DNA of 64,000 nt, from contig CAYVQU010000003.1 in assembly GCA_964453155.1 (NCBI GenBank), positions 1 to 64,000 on the forward strand. Direction: 5' to 3'. The translations under genes and the position numbers were made by a program. Below are positions 16,644 to 24,748 of this stretch, piece after piece (position 1 is the stretch's first letter; each line of letters begins with the position of its first letter). The notes beneath the pieces are model-generated. The model was given only the letters and a program-made list of their open reading frames with translations, searched no databases and was not told the origin of the DNA. Origin of the DNA: CAYVQU01 sp964453155. GTDB lineage: Bacteria > Chloroflexota > Anaerolineae > Anaerolineales > UBA11858.

Positions 16644-17132
16644 ATGCTAGAAAATATCTTCAACCAAATCCCATTATTTGCTGATTTGAGTCCCGAACAA
16701 GTTGAGTTGCTGGACCCGATTTTTTCGCTGGAAACATGCCCAGTCGAAGCTGTCATTTTTGAGCAAGGCGCAATTGCTGACTATTTGTATATCGTCGTCG
16801 AAGGCGAAGTTGCGATTTGCTTCAACCCCGATGACGGAGAGCCCTTAATTGTTTCGAAAATTAAACCTAATGGTGTATTTGGGTGGTCGGCTGCGTTCGG
16901 AACCGATACTTATACTTCTGGAGCAACTTGTATTTCTGACACGCGACTTCTAAAAGTTTTAGGCACGGATCTAAAAAAATTTCGTCAAAATCAACCAGAA
17001 ACGGGTATACTTATCCTCGAACGGCTGGCTGAAGTAGTCGTAAAACGCATTAAAAGTACGGCCGCTCAGGATCAAATCGTTGCTTTATTAGATCATGCCC
17101 TAGAAAATGGAGTAAAACCTATTGGAGGTTGA
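16644..17132 (+). CDS. cyclic-nucleotide-binding domain protein
   Basis: A 162-residue protein consisting essentially of one cNMP-binding domain: IPLFADLSPEQVELL at the start, AVIFEQGAIADYLYIVVEGEVAI, then a beta-roll. No helix-turn-helix domain follows, so unlike Crp/Fnr regulators it probably does not bind DNA by itself. The phosphate-binding Arg/Glu pair of true cAMP receptors is not obvious. The start at 16644 fits the family; a TTG at 16617 is the alternative. The NifU-like gene starts immediately after its stop. Confidence 0.8.
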   Translation: MLENIFNQIPLFADLSPEQVELLDPIFSLETCPVEAVIFEQGAIADYLYIVVEGEVAICFNPDDGEPLIVSKIKPNGVFGWSAAFGTDTYTSGATCISDTRLLKVLGTDLKKFRQNQPETGILILERLAEVVVKRIKSTAAQDQIVALLDHALENGVKPIGG

Positions 17133-17134
17133 TA

Positions 17135-17386
17135 ATGGCCGAAAACAATAATTCATACTCAAAAACAGAAATGTTGCAAGGTCTGGTCACCCAGATCAGC
17201 GCATTTATCGAACAATACCACGGTGGTTCTGTCGAGTTTATTTCCTTCGAAAATGATGAGCTCAAAGTCAAATTGGGCGGGGCCTGCGTAGGCTGCCCCA
17301 TGTCGGCTTCGACTCTCCACGGTTACGTTGAAGGTCAGGTGAAAGTTTATTTCCCAGGTGTCAAAGTAACCGGCGTCGAAGACTAA
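17135..17386 (+). CDS. NifU-like C-terminal-domain protein (Fe-S scaffold)
   Basis: This 83-residue protein has the NifU C-terminal (Nfu) fold with its CxxC motif at C51-C54 in GGACVGCPMSASTL. Such proteins bridge two subunits through a [4Fe-4S] cluster and pass it to target enzymes. A GGAGG ribosome site precedes the ATG at 17135, which lies 2 bp after the upstream stop, so the pair is translationally coupled. A strong terminator follows. Confidence 0.88.
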   Translation: MAENNNSYSKTEMLQGLVTQISAFIEQYHGGSVEFISFENDELKVKLGGACVGCPMSASTLHGYVEGQVKVYFPGVKVTGVED

Positions 17387-17401
17387 ATTTCCTTTAACAC
17401 C

Positions 17402-17434
17402 AACAGGGCGACCTATACGGTCGCCCTGTTTTAT
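17402..17434 (+). terminator. rho-independent terminator after the NifU-like gene
   Basis: Perfect 12-bp stem AACAGGGCGACC/GGTCGCCCTGTT (17402-17413 and 17419-17430) with a 5-nt loop, then TTATTTAAT. Confidence 0.9.
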
Positions 17435-17455
17435 TTAATCAGCTAATTTGGGGAG

Positions 17456-19108
17456 TTATAAACTCATGGCACAGCCATCGGCCCGGGGATCACTGCCCCC
17501 CCACAAAACGCCACTTGCTAAGTCCCGCATAATCACCTGACCGCGCCCGAAGAGTGCCCGTCCAAATCCCGAAGTCAACTGGGCCGGATGGCCCATCATG
17601 GTGAGTTTGGTATATTCGTGTTCGGGAACCCCATATTCGATCCCGACACTGCCATTGGCTTCCCCACTCTGAATGCAGAACCGAGGCCGGTCGAGCGCCG
17701 TTTGGGGATCGGCTCCATCATCGATGAGGGCACTGGCAACTTGTAGATGTCCCTGGGGCTGCATAAAGCCGCCCATGACACCGAAGCTGGCAACTAAGTC
17801 ACCCTGTCCTTTATCCTCTATCTCCTGTTCTGTATCTCTCGTTATCATGGAAGGAATGATGGTATGGTATGGTCGCTTACCCGGTTGCAACGCATTTGGA
17901 TGTTCAGGATCTAGGCTGAAATTGTGGCCCCGATTTTGAAGGGTGAAACCCCAACCCTGGGGGACGATCCCGGTACCGAAGCCCATGTAGTTGCTGTTGA
18001 TGAAAGAGCAGGCATTACCCGCGGCATCAACGGTAGTCAGATAGACGGTATCGGAGGAAGCCACCGGTGTGCCGAAATGCTGGTCGAGGGTGGCGAGTTG
18101 CGGGTTGATACGTTTGCGGCGGTCGGCAGCATATTCTTTAGATAATAATTGTTCTAAGGGGATATCTGAAAATTGGGGATCGGATACATACCAACGGGTG
18201 TCAGCAAAAGCCAGCCGGAGGGCCTCTATTTGGAGATGGAGACGTTCGGCGGATAATGAGGGGAGGTTGGCAACATCAAAACCTTCGAGAATGTTCAGCG
18301 CAATTAAGGCTGTGAGACCCTGGCCATTGGGGGGACATTCCCAAATACGGTAGCCGCGATAAAGCGTGCTGAGGGGGTCATCCCAAGTGGCGGTGTGAGC
18401 GGCGAGATCGGCTTCTGTTAGGCAACCACCCGCTGATTGGATCACCGCGGCGATGGCGGTGGCAATTTCGCCCTGATAAAAGGCCTCTTGCCCGCCCTCA
18501 GCGATAACTCTGAAGGTCTGGGCCAGACCTGGATTTTTGAAAATCTCACCAGGTTTAGGCCCCCTACCGTCGATGGTGAGTTCGTGGCCGTTGAGGGCTT
18601 CGGCCAGTTGGCGTTGCGCCCCACGACCCCAAAAATACGCGGTGGTAGGCGCTACCGGAAAACCTTCTTCGGCCAGGCGGATAGCCGGAGCCAAAACATC
18701 GGTCAGGGTTAGCTGGCCATGCCGGGCGACCATCTCACACCACCCGGAGCAGGCGCCGGGAACCGTAATCGTGTAGGGATGGTAGGGCGGCAATTCATCG
18801 CCGAGACCTTCTTTTTGGAGACGTTCCAACGTCAAAGCCGTGGGAGCCCGGCCAGAGGCGTTGAGGGCCGTCACCCGCCCGGTAGCCGCCTCATAATAGA
18901 GGGCGAAAGCATCCCCCCCAATTCCAGTTGAGGTCGGTTCGGTGACATTTAAGGCCGCGGCGGTTGCGACGGCTGCATCGGCCGCGGTCCCCCCCATCCG
19001 TAATATTTCTAATCCAGCAGCGACGGCTAAAGGTTGGGATGTGGCGACCATCCCCTGGGTTCCAACAATGGTCGAACGACGTGATTGAAATTCAAAAAAA
19101 TGACGCAT
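17456..19108 (-). CDS. ggt: gamma-glutamyltransferase / glutathione hydrolase
   Basis: The 550-residue protein from the ATG at 19108 covers the whole Ntn-hydrolase proenzyme: N-terminal GMVATSQPLAVAAGLEIL, the large-subunit PTSTGIGGDAFALYY segment, and the autoprocessing site with nucleophile Thr354 in SSDTVYLTTVD, followed by the small subunit with MGFGTGIV. It would cleave glutathione and other gamma-glutamyl compounds. No convincing signal peptide is seen at the start, so a cytoplasmic location is likely. A TTG at 19120 is an alternative start, but AGAAGAG lies correctly before the ATG. Confidence 0.9.
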   Translation of the reverse strand: MRHFFEFQSRRSTIVGTQGMVATSQPLAVAAGLEILRMGGTAADAAVATAAALNVTEPTSTGIGGDAFALYYEAATGRVTALNASGRAPTALTLERLQKEGLGDELPPYHPYTITVPGACSGWCEMVARHGQLTLTDVLAPAIRLAEEGFPVAPTTAYFWGRGAQRQLAEALNGHELTIDGRGPKPGEIFKNPGLAQTFRVIAEGGQEAFYQGEIATAIAAVIQSAGGCLTEADLAAHTATWDDPLSTLYRGYRIWECPPNGQGLTALIALNILEGFDVANLPSLSAERLHLQIEALRLAFADTRWYVSDPQFSDIPLEQLLSKEYAADRRKRINPQLATLDQHFGTPVASSDTVYLTTVDAAGNACSFINSNYMGFGTGIVPQGWGFTLQNRGHNFSLDPEHPNALQPGKRPYHTIIPSMITRDTEQEIEDKGQGDLVASFGVMGGFMQPQGHLQVASALIDDGADPQTALDRPRFCIQSGEANGSVGIEYGVPEHEYTKLTMMGHPAQLTSGFGRALFGRGQVIMRDLASGVLWGGSDPRADGCAMSL

Positions 19109-19167
19109 TCTCTTCTCCAAAACAAAAATGAACCCTAATTATACTGGAATACGTATTTGGCAGGTCT

Positions 19168-19368
19168 TTAGAATAAACTGAACCAATCGGTACCTAACAC
19201 TACCGAACAACTCATGGCCACAAACAGGATCAACAAAATAAATCCACAACCACAACCGCCGCAAGATAGGCCGCGGCCAAATCCAAAGCGATCTTGCAGC
19301 CAATCGAAAATCCAATTAAGGAAAGCTAATTTAAATAATCCTGATAAACATCCTGGTCGGTCGTTCAC
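19168..19368 (-). CDS. small Cys/Gly-containing membrane protein, unknown function
   Basis: The family is not recognised. The 66 residues start with an aromatic amphipathic part (LFKLAFLNWIFDWLQDRFG), continue with SCGGCGCG, and end in one transmembrane helix (FILLILFVAMSCSVVLG). A ribosome site (AAGGAGA) precedes the ATG at 19368 at good distance, which supports translation. It lies in the same orientation as, and upstream of, the gamma-glutamyltransferase gene. Confidence 0.5.
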   Translation of the reverse strand: MNDRPGCLSGLFKLAFLNWIFDWLQDRFGFGRGLSCGGCGCGFILLILFVAMSCSVVLGTDWFSLF

Positions 19369-19435
19369 AATAATCTCCTTACAAGTTGGGTGGATGGTTG
19401 GTTAGTTGAATATACGTGATGGAGGCTCAAAAGTC

Positions 19436-20011
19436 TCATCCAAAATACTCAAGTGACAATAACTGAGATATTACCGCGCGTTCGGGCCAGGAAACCACAT
19501 AAAATGCGGGTAAACCCAATGCTTGCCAGAAAGGAAATATATCATCGCCTGTAATTTGAGCATAATATAACGACATGACCGTGCCATGGGAAACAATTCC
19601 AATATTTTGCAATGGGTGGGCAGCCACTAGTTCTTGAACCGTGGTTGAGAAGCGCGCCAAGGCTTGGTTGGCAGTCTCACGGCCCATGACCAGTTGGTCG
19701 GGGTTTGAAAACAAGTTGGCAATGCGAGCGAGAAATTCTTCCCGGCTGACGATCGGACCGCGGTCGCGTTCGTGTTCGTGCAGGCCACCACGCACGTGAC
19801 AGGGAATGCCCAGCTTTTGGGCGACAATTTCCCCCGTTTGAACAGCTTTAGGTTCCACACTGGTGAAAATTAACTCAGGTGCAAAGTCTCGGAGAATTTC
19901 TGCTAAAGGATAACAGCGTGCGCGGCCTTCCTGGGTCAGGCCCCAGTGATGCGGTGGTAAGCTTTCATCCAATTTTGAGAGCGAATGGCGGATAAAAATG
20001 ATTTTTGACAT
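19436..20011 (-). CDS. histidine phosphatase superfamily protein
   Basis: This 191-residue protein belongs to the phosphoglycerate-mutase-like phosphatases. The phosphohistidine motif is FIRHSLSKLD (RHS rather than the usual RHG), the proton donor lies in HEHERDRGP, and the second catalytic His in IVSHGTVMSLYYA. The substrate is unknown. Starts at 20011 (MSKIIFIRHS) and 20041 are both possible; neither has a strong ribosome site, and the domain begins directly at the former. Confidence 0.83.
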   Translation of the reverse strand: MSKIIFIRHSLSKLDESLPPHHWGLTQEGRARCYPLAEILRDFAPELIFTSVEPKAVQTGEIVAQKLGIPCHVRGGLHEHERDRGPIVSREEFLARIANLFSNPDQLVMGRETANQALARFSTTVQELVAAHPLQNIGIVSHGTVMSLYYAQITGDDIFPFWQALGLPAFYVVSWPERAVISQLLSLEYFG

Positions 20012-20288
20012 TGGGCTAAAAATATCAACGAGGCCTTTCATAAGTCACCCAAGGAAAAATTTCGCGGGTTACTTAATGGCACCTGACTAATCGGGTTTGC
20101 CGCTGGATTTATCCTATAGTATCTAGCAGTCTGGAAATTTCATCTCCAGAAAAGCAAAGGTGAGGAAATTTTGAACCGTTAAATAATAGCATCCATTAAC
20201 AAATCAAGTCATAGTTCAAAAATTGATAGGATTTACAAAGTATATGTGAAGGTAATAATATCATCACAATAAAAACTAAAGTGGTATC

Positions 20289-20444
20289 ATGACCAGGTTC
20301 TTTGTAATCATGTTGGTCTGCAACTGGGTTTCAGTCACAATGCTGAAATTGCTCCCAGAAAAAATCATCAATTCGGCCTTAGCGCTACTTTTAATTTTTG
20401 CTGCGGTTGAACTCTCGGGTGTCTGGGCATACTTCATAAAATGA
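20289..20444 (+). CDS. 51-residue two-helix membrane protein, translationally coupled to azlC
   Basis: A frame from ATG 20289 to TGA 20442-20444 encodes a 51-residue protein with two hydrophobic segments: FFVIMLVCNWVSVTML (about 4-19) and SALALLLIFAAVELSGVWAY (about 29-48). Its stop overlaps the azlC start as ATGA, the same coupling seen between azlC and azlD. Upstream lies a possible promoter, TTTACA-18-TAATAT, near 20231-20260. I know no named family. The length, hydrophobicity and exact coupling argue for a real gene, possibly a small partner of the AzlCD exporter. The ribosome site is weak. Confidence 0.55.
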   Translation: MTRFFVIMLVCNWVSVTMLKLLPEKIINSALALLLIFAAVELSGVWAYFIK

Positions 20445-21145
20445 ACCAGTCAACATATACTCGAAAATCAGAATTCTGGGCAGGGTTTAGGGCCACAATT
20501 CCACTTGTTGTTGGGGCTATTCCATTTGGAATTATTTTTGGAGCTCTGGCAGTTACCGCGGGGCTGTCCCCGGCGGGGACAATGGGGATGTCTTTATTCG
20601 TTTTTGCAGGCTCATCCCAATTTATCGCGGCCGGATTGATCGCCGCGGGCACCAATCTGGGGATCATCATTTTGACCACCTGGATCGTAAATCTGCGCCA
20701 CGCGTTGTATTCGACCACGCTCGCGCCTCACATGAAGCACCTCCCCCATAGGTGGCTGCTGCCCTTAGGGTTTTGGCTCACCGATGAGTCTTTTGTTGTT
20801 ACGATCAATCGATTCACCGCGGCAGATGATTCACCGTACAAACACTGGTATTTCTTCGGTTCAGCCGTATTCATGTATACCAATTGGCAACTGTGCACAT
20901 TGATCGGCCTCATCGCGGGACAAGCAATCCCTGATCCCGCCAGTTGGGGGTTAGATTTTGCCATGGTGGTTACATTCATTGGAATGGTGATCCCTATGAT
21001 CAAAACCCACCCCACGTTGATTGCCGTAGTCGTAGCCGGAGTTACTGCGATTGTGGCCAATAACTTGCCCAATCAGATCGGCCTGTTTTTAGCCGCAATT
21101 TTGGGCATGGCTGCGGGCGTGATCGCCGAACGGAAAACCGCATGA
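20441..21145 (+). CDS. azlC: AzlC-family branched-chain amino acid export permease, large subunit
   Basis: AzlC with AzlD exports branched-chain amino acids. This 234-residue protein shows the family features: FRATIPLVVGAIPFGIIFGALAVTAG at the start (split here, two helices), MGMSLFVFAGSSQFIAAGL, WIVNLRHALYSTTLAPH, and WLTDESFVV. About seven membrane helices are visible. The start overlaps the stop of the 51-residue ORF by 4 bp and its own stop overlaps azlD by 4 bp. Confidence 0.92.
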   Translation: MNQSTYTRKSEFWAGFRATIPLVVGAIPFGIIFGALAVTAGLSPAGTMGMSLFVFAGSSQFIAAGLIAAGTNLGIIILTTWIVNLRHALYSTTLAPHMKHLPHRWLLPLGFWLTDESFVVTINRFTAADDSPYKHWYFFGSAVFMYTNWQLCTLIGLIAGQAIPDPASWGLDFAMVVTFIGMVIPMIKTHPTLIAVVVAGVTAIVANNLPNQIGLFLAAILGMAAGVIAERKTA

Positions 21146-21471
21146 ACGAGTTTTTACTCCTGTTTGGGATGTTTTTGGTCACGTTTGGGGTTCGTTATCC
21201 CGTGCTGGCATTCGTCAGCCGGGTTCAACTGCCGCCCCTGGTCGAACAAAGTCTAAAATATGTGCCCCCCACCGTCCTAATGGCCATTATTGCCCCCGCG
21301 ATGTTGATCCCCGCTGGCAAAGGGATCACATTCGAGCTAACCAATGCCCCCCTCTACGCCGGCATTGTTGCCATCATCGTATCGTGGCGAACGAAGAATC
21401 TGTTACTGACAATTATCGTCGGCATGGTTGCCTTGTGGCTCTGGCGTGCCTTGATCATCCTAGTTTTTTAA
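21142..21471 (+). CDS. azlD: AzlD-family branched-chain amino acid transport small subunit
   Basis: A 109-residue protein with four hydrophobic helices and the family segment FGVRYPVLAFVSRVQLPPLVEQSLKYVPP. It is the partner of AzlC, with which it overlaps by 4 bp (ATGA). It ends 18 bp before the convergent selD gene. Confidence 0.9.
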   Translation: MNEFLLLFGMFLVTFGVRYPVLAFVSRVQLPPLVEQSLKYVPPTVLMAIIAPAMLIPAGKGITFELTNAPLYAGIVAIIVSWRTKNLLLTIIVGMVALWLWRALIILVF

Positions 21472-21488
21472 CCAATATACTCACCCCC

Positions 21489-22550
21489 TCAAACCACTTC
21501 GATTGAATCCCCCTCCACTACCTCACCAACCACCCACACCGGCTGCTCGATCTCATCTGCCCGATTCAAAAAGCCACCGAGTTTCGCGGGGGGAACCGCC
21601 AACAACAAACCACCGCTAGTCTGAGGATCAAAGAGGAGCATTTGGGCTTCTTCGGCAATCCCCTTCGTGAATTTCACATGAGATTCGAAATAAAGTTTAT
21701 TATCTGAGGCGCCACCGGGGAAAATGAACTGGGAAGCATAGTTAAATGCTCCTTTAGTGAACGGAATACTCTCATATTCAAACCGGAATCCGACCCCAGA
21801 GGCCGCCGCCATCTCCCAAGAATGGCCCAAGAAACTAAAACCGGTAATATCAGTGGCTCCTTGAACGCCAAATTCCAGACCAATTTTGGCGGCATCCCGA
21901 TTCAGACGTTTCATCCAATCCGCGACTTCAGCCAAATCTGCCTGGGCTACTTTCTCTTGTTTGAGAGCTGTGGTCGTCGTCCCAAACCCTAACGGCTTGG
22001 TCAACACCAACACATCCCCAACTTTGGCGCCACCTTTCGTAAAAGTTTTACCAAGCTCTGCAAATCCGGTTACAACCAAGCCAAATTTCGGCTCCTTATC
22101 CTGGACAGTATGACCACCAGCAATCACAACTCCGGCTTCTTTGGCTTTCTCAGCGGCACCTAATAAGATCTGGCCTGAAATTTCCGCTGGCAAATCCGGA
22201 GGTAGGGCTGCCACATTCAAGGCCATGAATGGGGTCCCACCCATCGCATAGATATCGGAGAGGCTGTTCGCGGCTGCGATCGCGCCATAATCATAGGGAT
22301 CATCCACCACCGGGGTAAAAAAGTCGGTGGTGATCACTAATGAACGCGTGTCATCCAGTTTCCAAACTGCGGCATCGTCAGGTTGGCCTAACCCTACCAG
22401 TAAATCAGGGTAATCGGCCGGAGCAAACATATTTTCAATCGGACGCAGCACCTGCGTCAGTGCATCTGCACTTAACTTAGACGCTCAACCCGCACAGGTA
22501 GACAGCGTTGTAAGCCGAATTTTCTTCTCAGAGGGAGTTTCAAAATCCAT
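21489..22550 (-). CDS. selD: selenide, water dikinase; itself a selenoprotein with in-frame UGA
   Basis: SelD makes selenophosphate from selenide and ATP, the selenium donor for selenocysteine and modified tRNA. From the ATG at 22548-22550 the frame reads LSTCAGUASKLSADALTQVL, where U22 is a TGA (22485-22487) exactly where SelD proteins carry their catalytic Cys or Sec. After it the frame stays open to 21489 with all family motifs: LLVGLGQPDDAAVWKL, TTDFFTPVVDDPYDYG, ANSLSDIYAMGG and GGHTVQDKEPKFGLVVTG. Read through, the product has 353 residues, normal for SelD. Without readthrough, N-terminal residues essential for catalysis would be lost. A SECIS-like hairpin follows the UGA. SelA, SelB and tRNA-Sec must lie elsewhere. 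Confidence 0.92.
22454..22484 (-). promoter_or_regulatory. putative bacterial SECIS hairpin directly after the selD UGA
   Basis: On the minus strand the UGA is followed by GCGUC, UAAGUUA, a stem-loop AGUGC-AGAU-GCACU, then GACGC, which closes an outer 5-bp stem with GCGUC. The apical stem-loop starts 12 nt after the UGA, close to the 11-nt spacing known for the E. coli fdhF SECIS. The loop lacks the GGUC of E. coli, but SECIS loops vary among SelB lineages. Confidence 0.7.
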
Positions 22551-22558
22551 GGTTAATC

Positions 22559-22598
22559 AAAAAAAGAAGCGTGATACGCAGTACACGTATCACGCTTC
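22559..22598 (-). terminator. rho-independent terminator of the band-7 gene
   Basis: Perfect 13-bp stem (22566-22578 with 22586-22598), 7-nt loop, and seven T on the minus strand (A-run 22559-22565), 17 bp after the band-7 stop. It ends just before the selD start. Confidence 0.9.
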
Positions 22599-22614
22599 AA
22601 TCGTCATAAAATGA

Positions 22615-23748
22615 TTAGGGGTTATCTGCCGGGGGGACAACAATCGGGGCCGGAACAGTTGCGGTCTCAGATCCTTCAAGAGAGGGCAACGGCAGCAAGA
22701 ACGGGTTATCGTTCGGCACTAACATGACCTGAATGCCAGGGGCTAAATTCTGGATATATTCGTAGGTCAGCAGGTCTGGATTGGCTTCCAGCGCGGCCGC
22801 CAACAATTCCAGGGCCTGCTTTTCGGCGTCGGCCTGGATCAGGCGGGCCTTGGCTTCGGCTTCGGTCTGGATCACAATCGCTTCAGCTTCAGCATTGGCC
22901 TGGACGATGCGTGATTGTCCTTCACCCTCAGCCGCGATAACCGCAGCGTCGGCTTGGCCTTGAGCAGTCTTACGGGCCTGTTCGGCTTCTTGTTCACGCT
23001 GCTGAACCACGAAGGCGGCCTGCTGGGCCTGCTGTTCGGCGATCTGTTTTTGCTCAACCGAGGCGGCATATTCAGGTGAGAAAGTGACGTTGCGGAGCAC
23101 AAAATCAGAGAGCAATAAACCATTGGCCTCCAACGCTTTCCGCATGTCTACTTCCATCTGGTCGGCCATTTCTACACGGTTGGTGCTGTATACCTGATCT
23201 ACCCGAAATTGGGAAACTGAATCACGGATGACACCGCGCGCCAATGGACGCACCAAATCGTTGTCGTACCGACTCTGCCAGGCGATATGCACCTGAACGA
23301 CTTCGGAGGGATTTATCGAAAAGATCGCCGAGGCATCAATGAAAATTTCCTGTCCATCGGAGGTCCGGGCTGAAATTGAATCATCACCGGTCACCTGACC
23401 TTCGGCATGGGTACGCGACATCGTATAAGTTTGTTTCGAAATTGGGTAATAAACCACCGATTCAGCATACGGGACGATCCAGCGCAAACCGGGCTCCAAA
23501 GGAGCTTCGCGATACCCTTTTGGCGCAATTGCCGAAATTACTACCCCACGTTCTTGGGGTTCAACAAATACCAAACCCGCACTGACCGTATTCAATACCA
23601 AGGCCAATATTAAGGCGAGAACTAAGGCCGTGCTCAATCCACGGATGGGTTCTTGACGGGAGGCCCGCACAACAACCAATACTAAAACCCCCAATACAAC
23701 CAGCCAGGACAACCCGGCTATGGCAGAAATTACAACAGTAATATTCAT
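22615..23748 (-). CDS. SPFH/band-7 (prohibitin-like) membrane protein
   Basis: The 377-residue protein starts at the ATG 23746-23748, which has a good AAGGAG site. It has an N-terminal membrane anchor or double hairpin (residues 5-55), an SPFH domain (about 60-240, with VFVEPQERGVVISAIAPKGYREAPLEPG), a long Ala/Gln/Glu-rich coiled coil (about 240-330, EQQAQQAAFVVQQREQEAEQ), and a hydrophobic then Pro-rich tail. Such proteins form large ring or cage assemblies in membranes and often regulate proteases. Nothing adjacent (NfeD or FtsH) identifies a partner. It has its own terminator. Confidence 0.85.
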   Translation of the reverse strand: MNITVVISAIAGLSWLVVLGVLVLVVVRASRQEPIRGLSTALVLALILALVLNTVSAGLVFVEPQERGVVISAIAPKGYREAPLEPGLRWIVPYAESVVYYPISKQTYTMSRTHAEGQVTGDDSISARTSDGQEIFIDASAIFSINPSEVVQVHIAWQSRYDNDLVRPLARGVIRDSVSQFRVDQVYSTNRVEMADQMEVDMRKALEANGLLLSDFVLRNVTFSPEYAASVEQKQIAEQQAQQAAFVVQQREQEAEQARKTAQGQADAAVIAAEGEGQSRIVQANAEAEAIVIQTEAEAKARLIQADAEKQALELLAAALEANPDLLTYEYIQNLAPGIQVMLVPNDNPFLLPLPSLEGSETATVPAPIVVPPADNP

Positions 23749-23774
23749 TACGTACTCCTTTTGAAAAAAGTCCA

Positions 23775-23825
23775 ATTGGTCTAATTTGTCCTACTGGTTT
23801 AAACGATACAACAAATCAGACCAAT
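23775..23825. repeat. intergenic word-palindrome built of GGTCTAATTTGT words
   Basis: ATTGGTCTAATTTGT (23775-23789) pairs with ACAAATCAGACCAAT (23811-23825), 14 of 15 positions. Further TTAGACC and TAGAC words continue to about 23847. It lies upstream of the band-7 gene. The same words fill the gap at 58610-58722. Confidence 0.6.
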
Positions 23826-23946
23826 TAGACGCTTTAGACCTATAGACATTGACCAGATTATACTCTCAAAACTTACCCATACAACCTGATGGTGATCATT
23901 CTGATATAAGATTAACAAACCAGCGAAAGCATGATACCATCCGCCC

Positions 23947-24651
23947 ATGTCCGTTGATACCGGTATTATCAAAGTGATTCAGATGGAACCAGATGGAACG
24001 CGAAGTGCGTGGTTGGATTGCCGTCAAAATCTGATCCCCACTCCTGGGAAATATCTCATGGCCCATAATCCAGCCGAGGCAGAGGCCGTATTAGGGTGGC
24101 CATTATTTGCAATCGGGCTACAATCATCCTTGAATGATAATTCCCGCCAATTTTTGGGCCCAATTCCGAGTTCATGGGGACCCAATACGCAATTACATTT
24201 GCGGGGTCCATTAGGACATAGTTTCAACCTACCACCAACTGCCCGAAGAATAATCCTAGCCGGATTAGGCAATACGTTCTCCCGGCTCTTGCCTTTGGTT
24301 CAACCTGCGCTTAGCTCCGGAGCTGACCTGGCAATTTTCACATCGTCCCCCTTGCCCCCACTGCCTCCCAGATTAGAAATCCAGCCCCTGGATGCCTTGC
24401 CGGCCTCACTACCCTGGGCAGATTTCTTGGTCATCGATATGCCCCTAGAATTCATCCCCAAATTACGCGATTTCCTTGGTTTAGAACCGTTTGCGGGGTT
24501 ACCGTGTGCCGCCCAAGTCTTGATCCATACCGCCATGCCCTGTGCTGGAATTGGCGAATGTGGAGTCTGCGCAGTACCGCTGCAGAAAAAAGGGTATAAA
24601 CTGGCTTGCAAAGATGGACCGGTGTTCAATCTAAACGAGATTAAGTGGTAA
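23947..24651 (+). CDS. PyrK-like iron-sulfur flavoprotein subunit
   Basis: This 234-residue protein resembles the electron-transfer subunit PyrK of class 1B dihydroorotate dehydrogenase: a short FAD-domain-like N-terminus, a nucleotide-binding middle (RRIILAGLGNTFSRLLPLV), and a clear C-terminal [2Fe-2S] motif CAGIGECGVCAVPLQKKGYK with a last Cys in LACKDGPVF. It would shuttle electrons between NAD(H) and a partner flavoprotein. It leads a four-gene plus-strand run that also contains a PyrD-like protein. Because that partner lacks the DHOD cysteine, the pair may not make pyrimidines. Confidence 0.75.
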   Translation: MSVDTGIIKVIQMEPDGTRSAWLDCRQNLIPTPGKYLMAHNPAEAEAVLGWPLFAIGLQSSLNDNSRQFLGPIPSSWGPNTQLHLRGPLGHSFNLPPTARRIILAGLGNTFSRLLPLVQPALSSGADLAIFTSSPLPPLPPRLEIQPLDALPASLPWADFLVIDMPLEFIPKLRDFLGLEPFAGLPCAAQVLIHTAMPCAGIGECGVCAVPLQKKGYKLACKDGPVFNLNEIKW

Positions 24652-24748
24652 GTTGAAGGCTTATGATGCCCATCAACTCTCAACTCACCCCTCTCCACAT
24701 TCAACCCAGATAACTTATCAACTAGAGACATAAAACATTCACCTACCT

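Noticed and set aside
22451..22451. Start of selD at the CTG/TTG-like codon just after the UGA
   Set aside because: It would remove the nucleophile region and glycine-rich loop of SelD; readthrough from ATG 22550 restores the whole family N-terminus.
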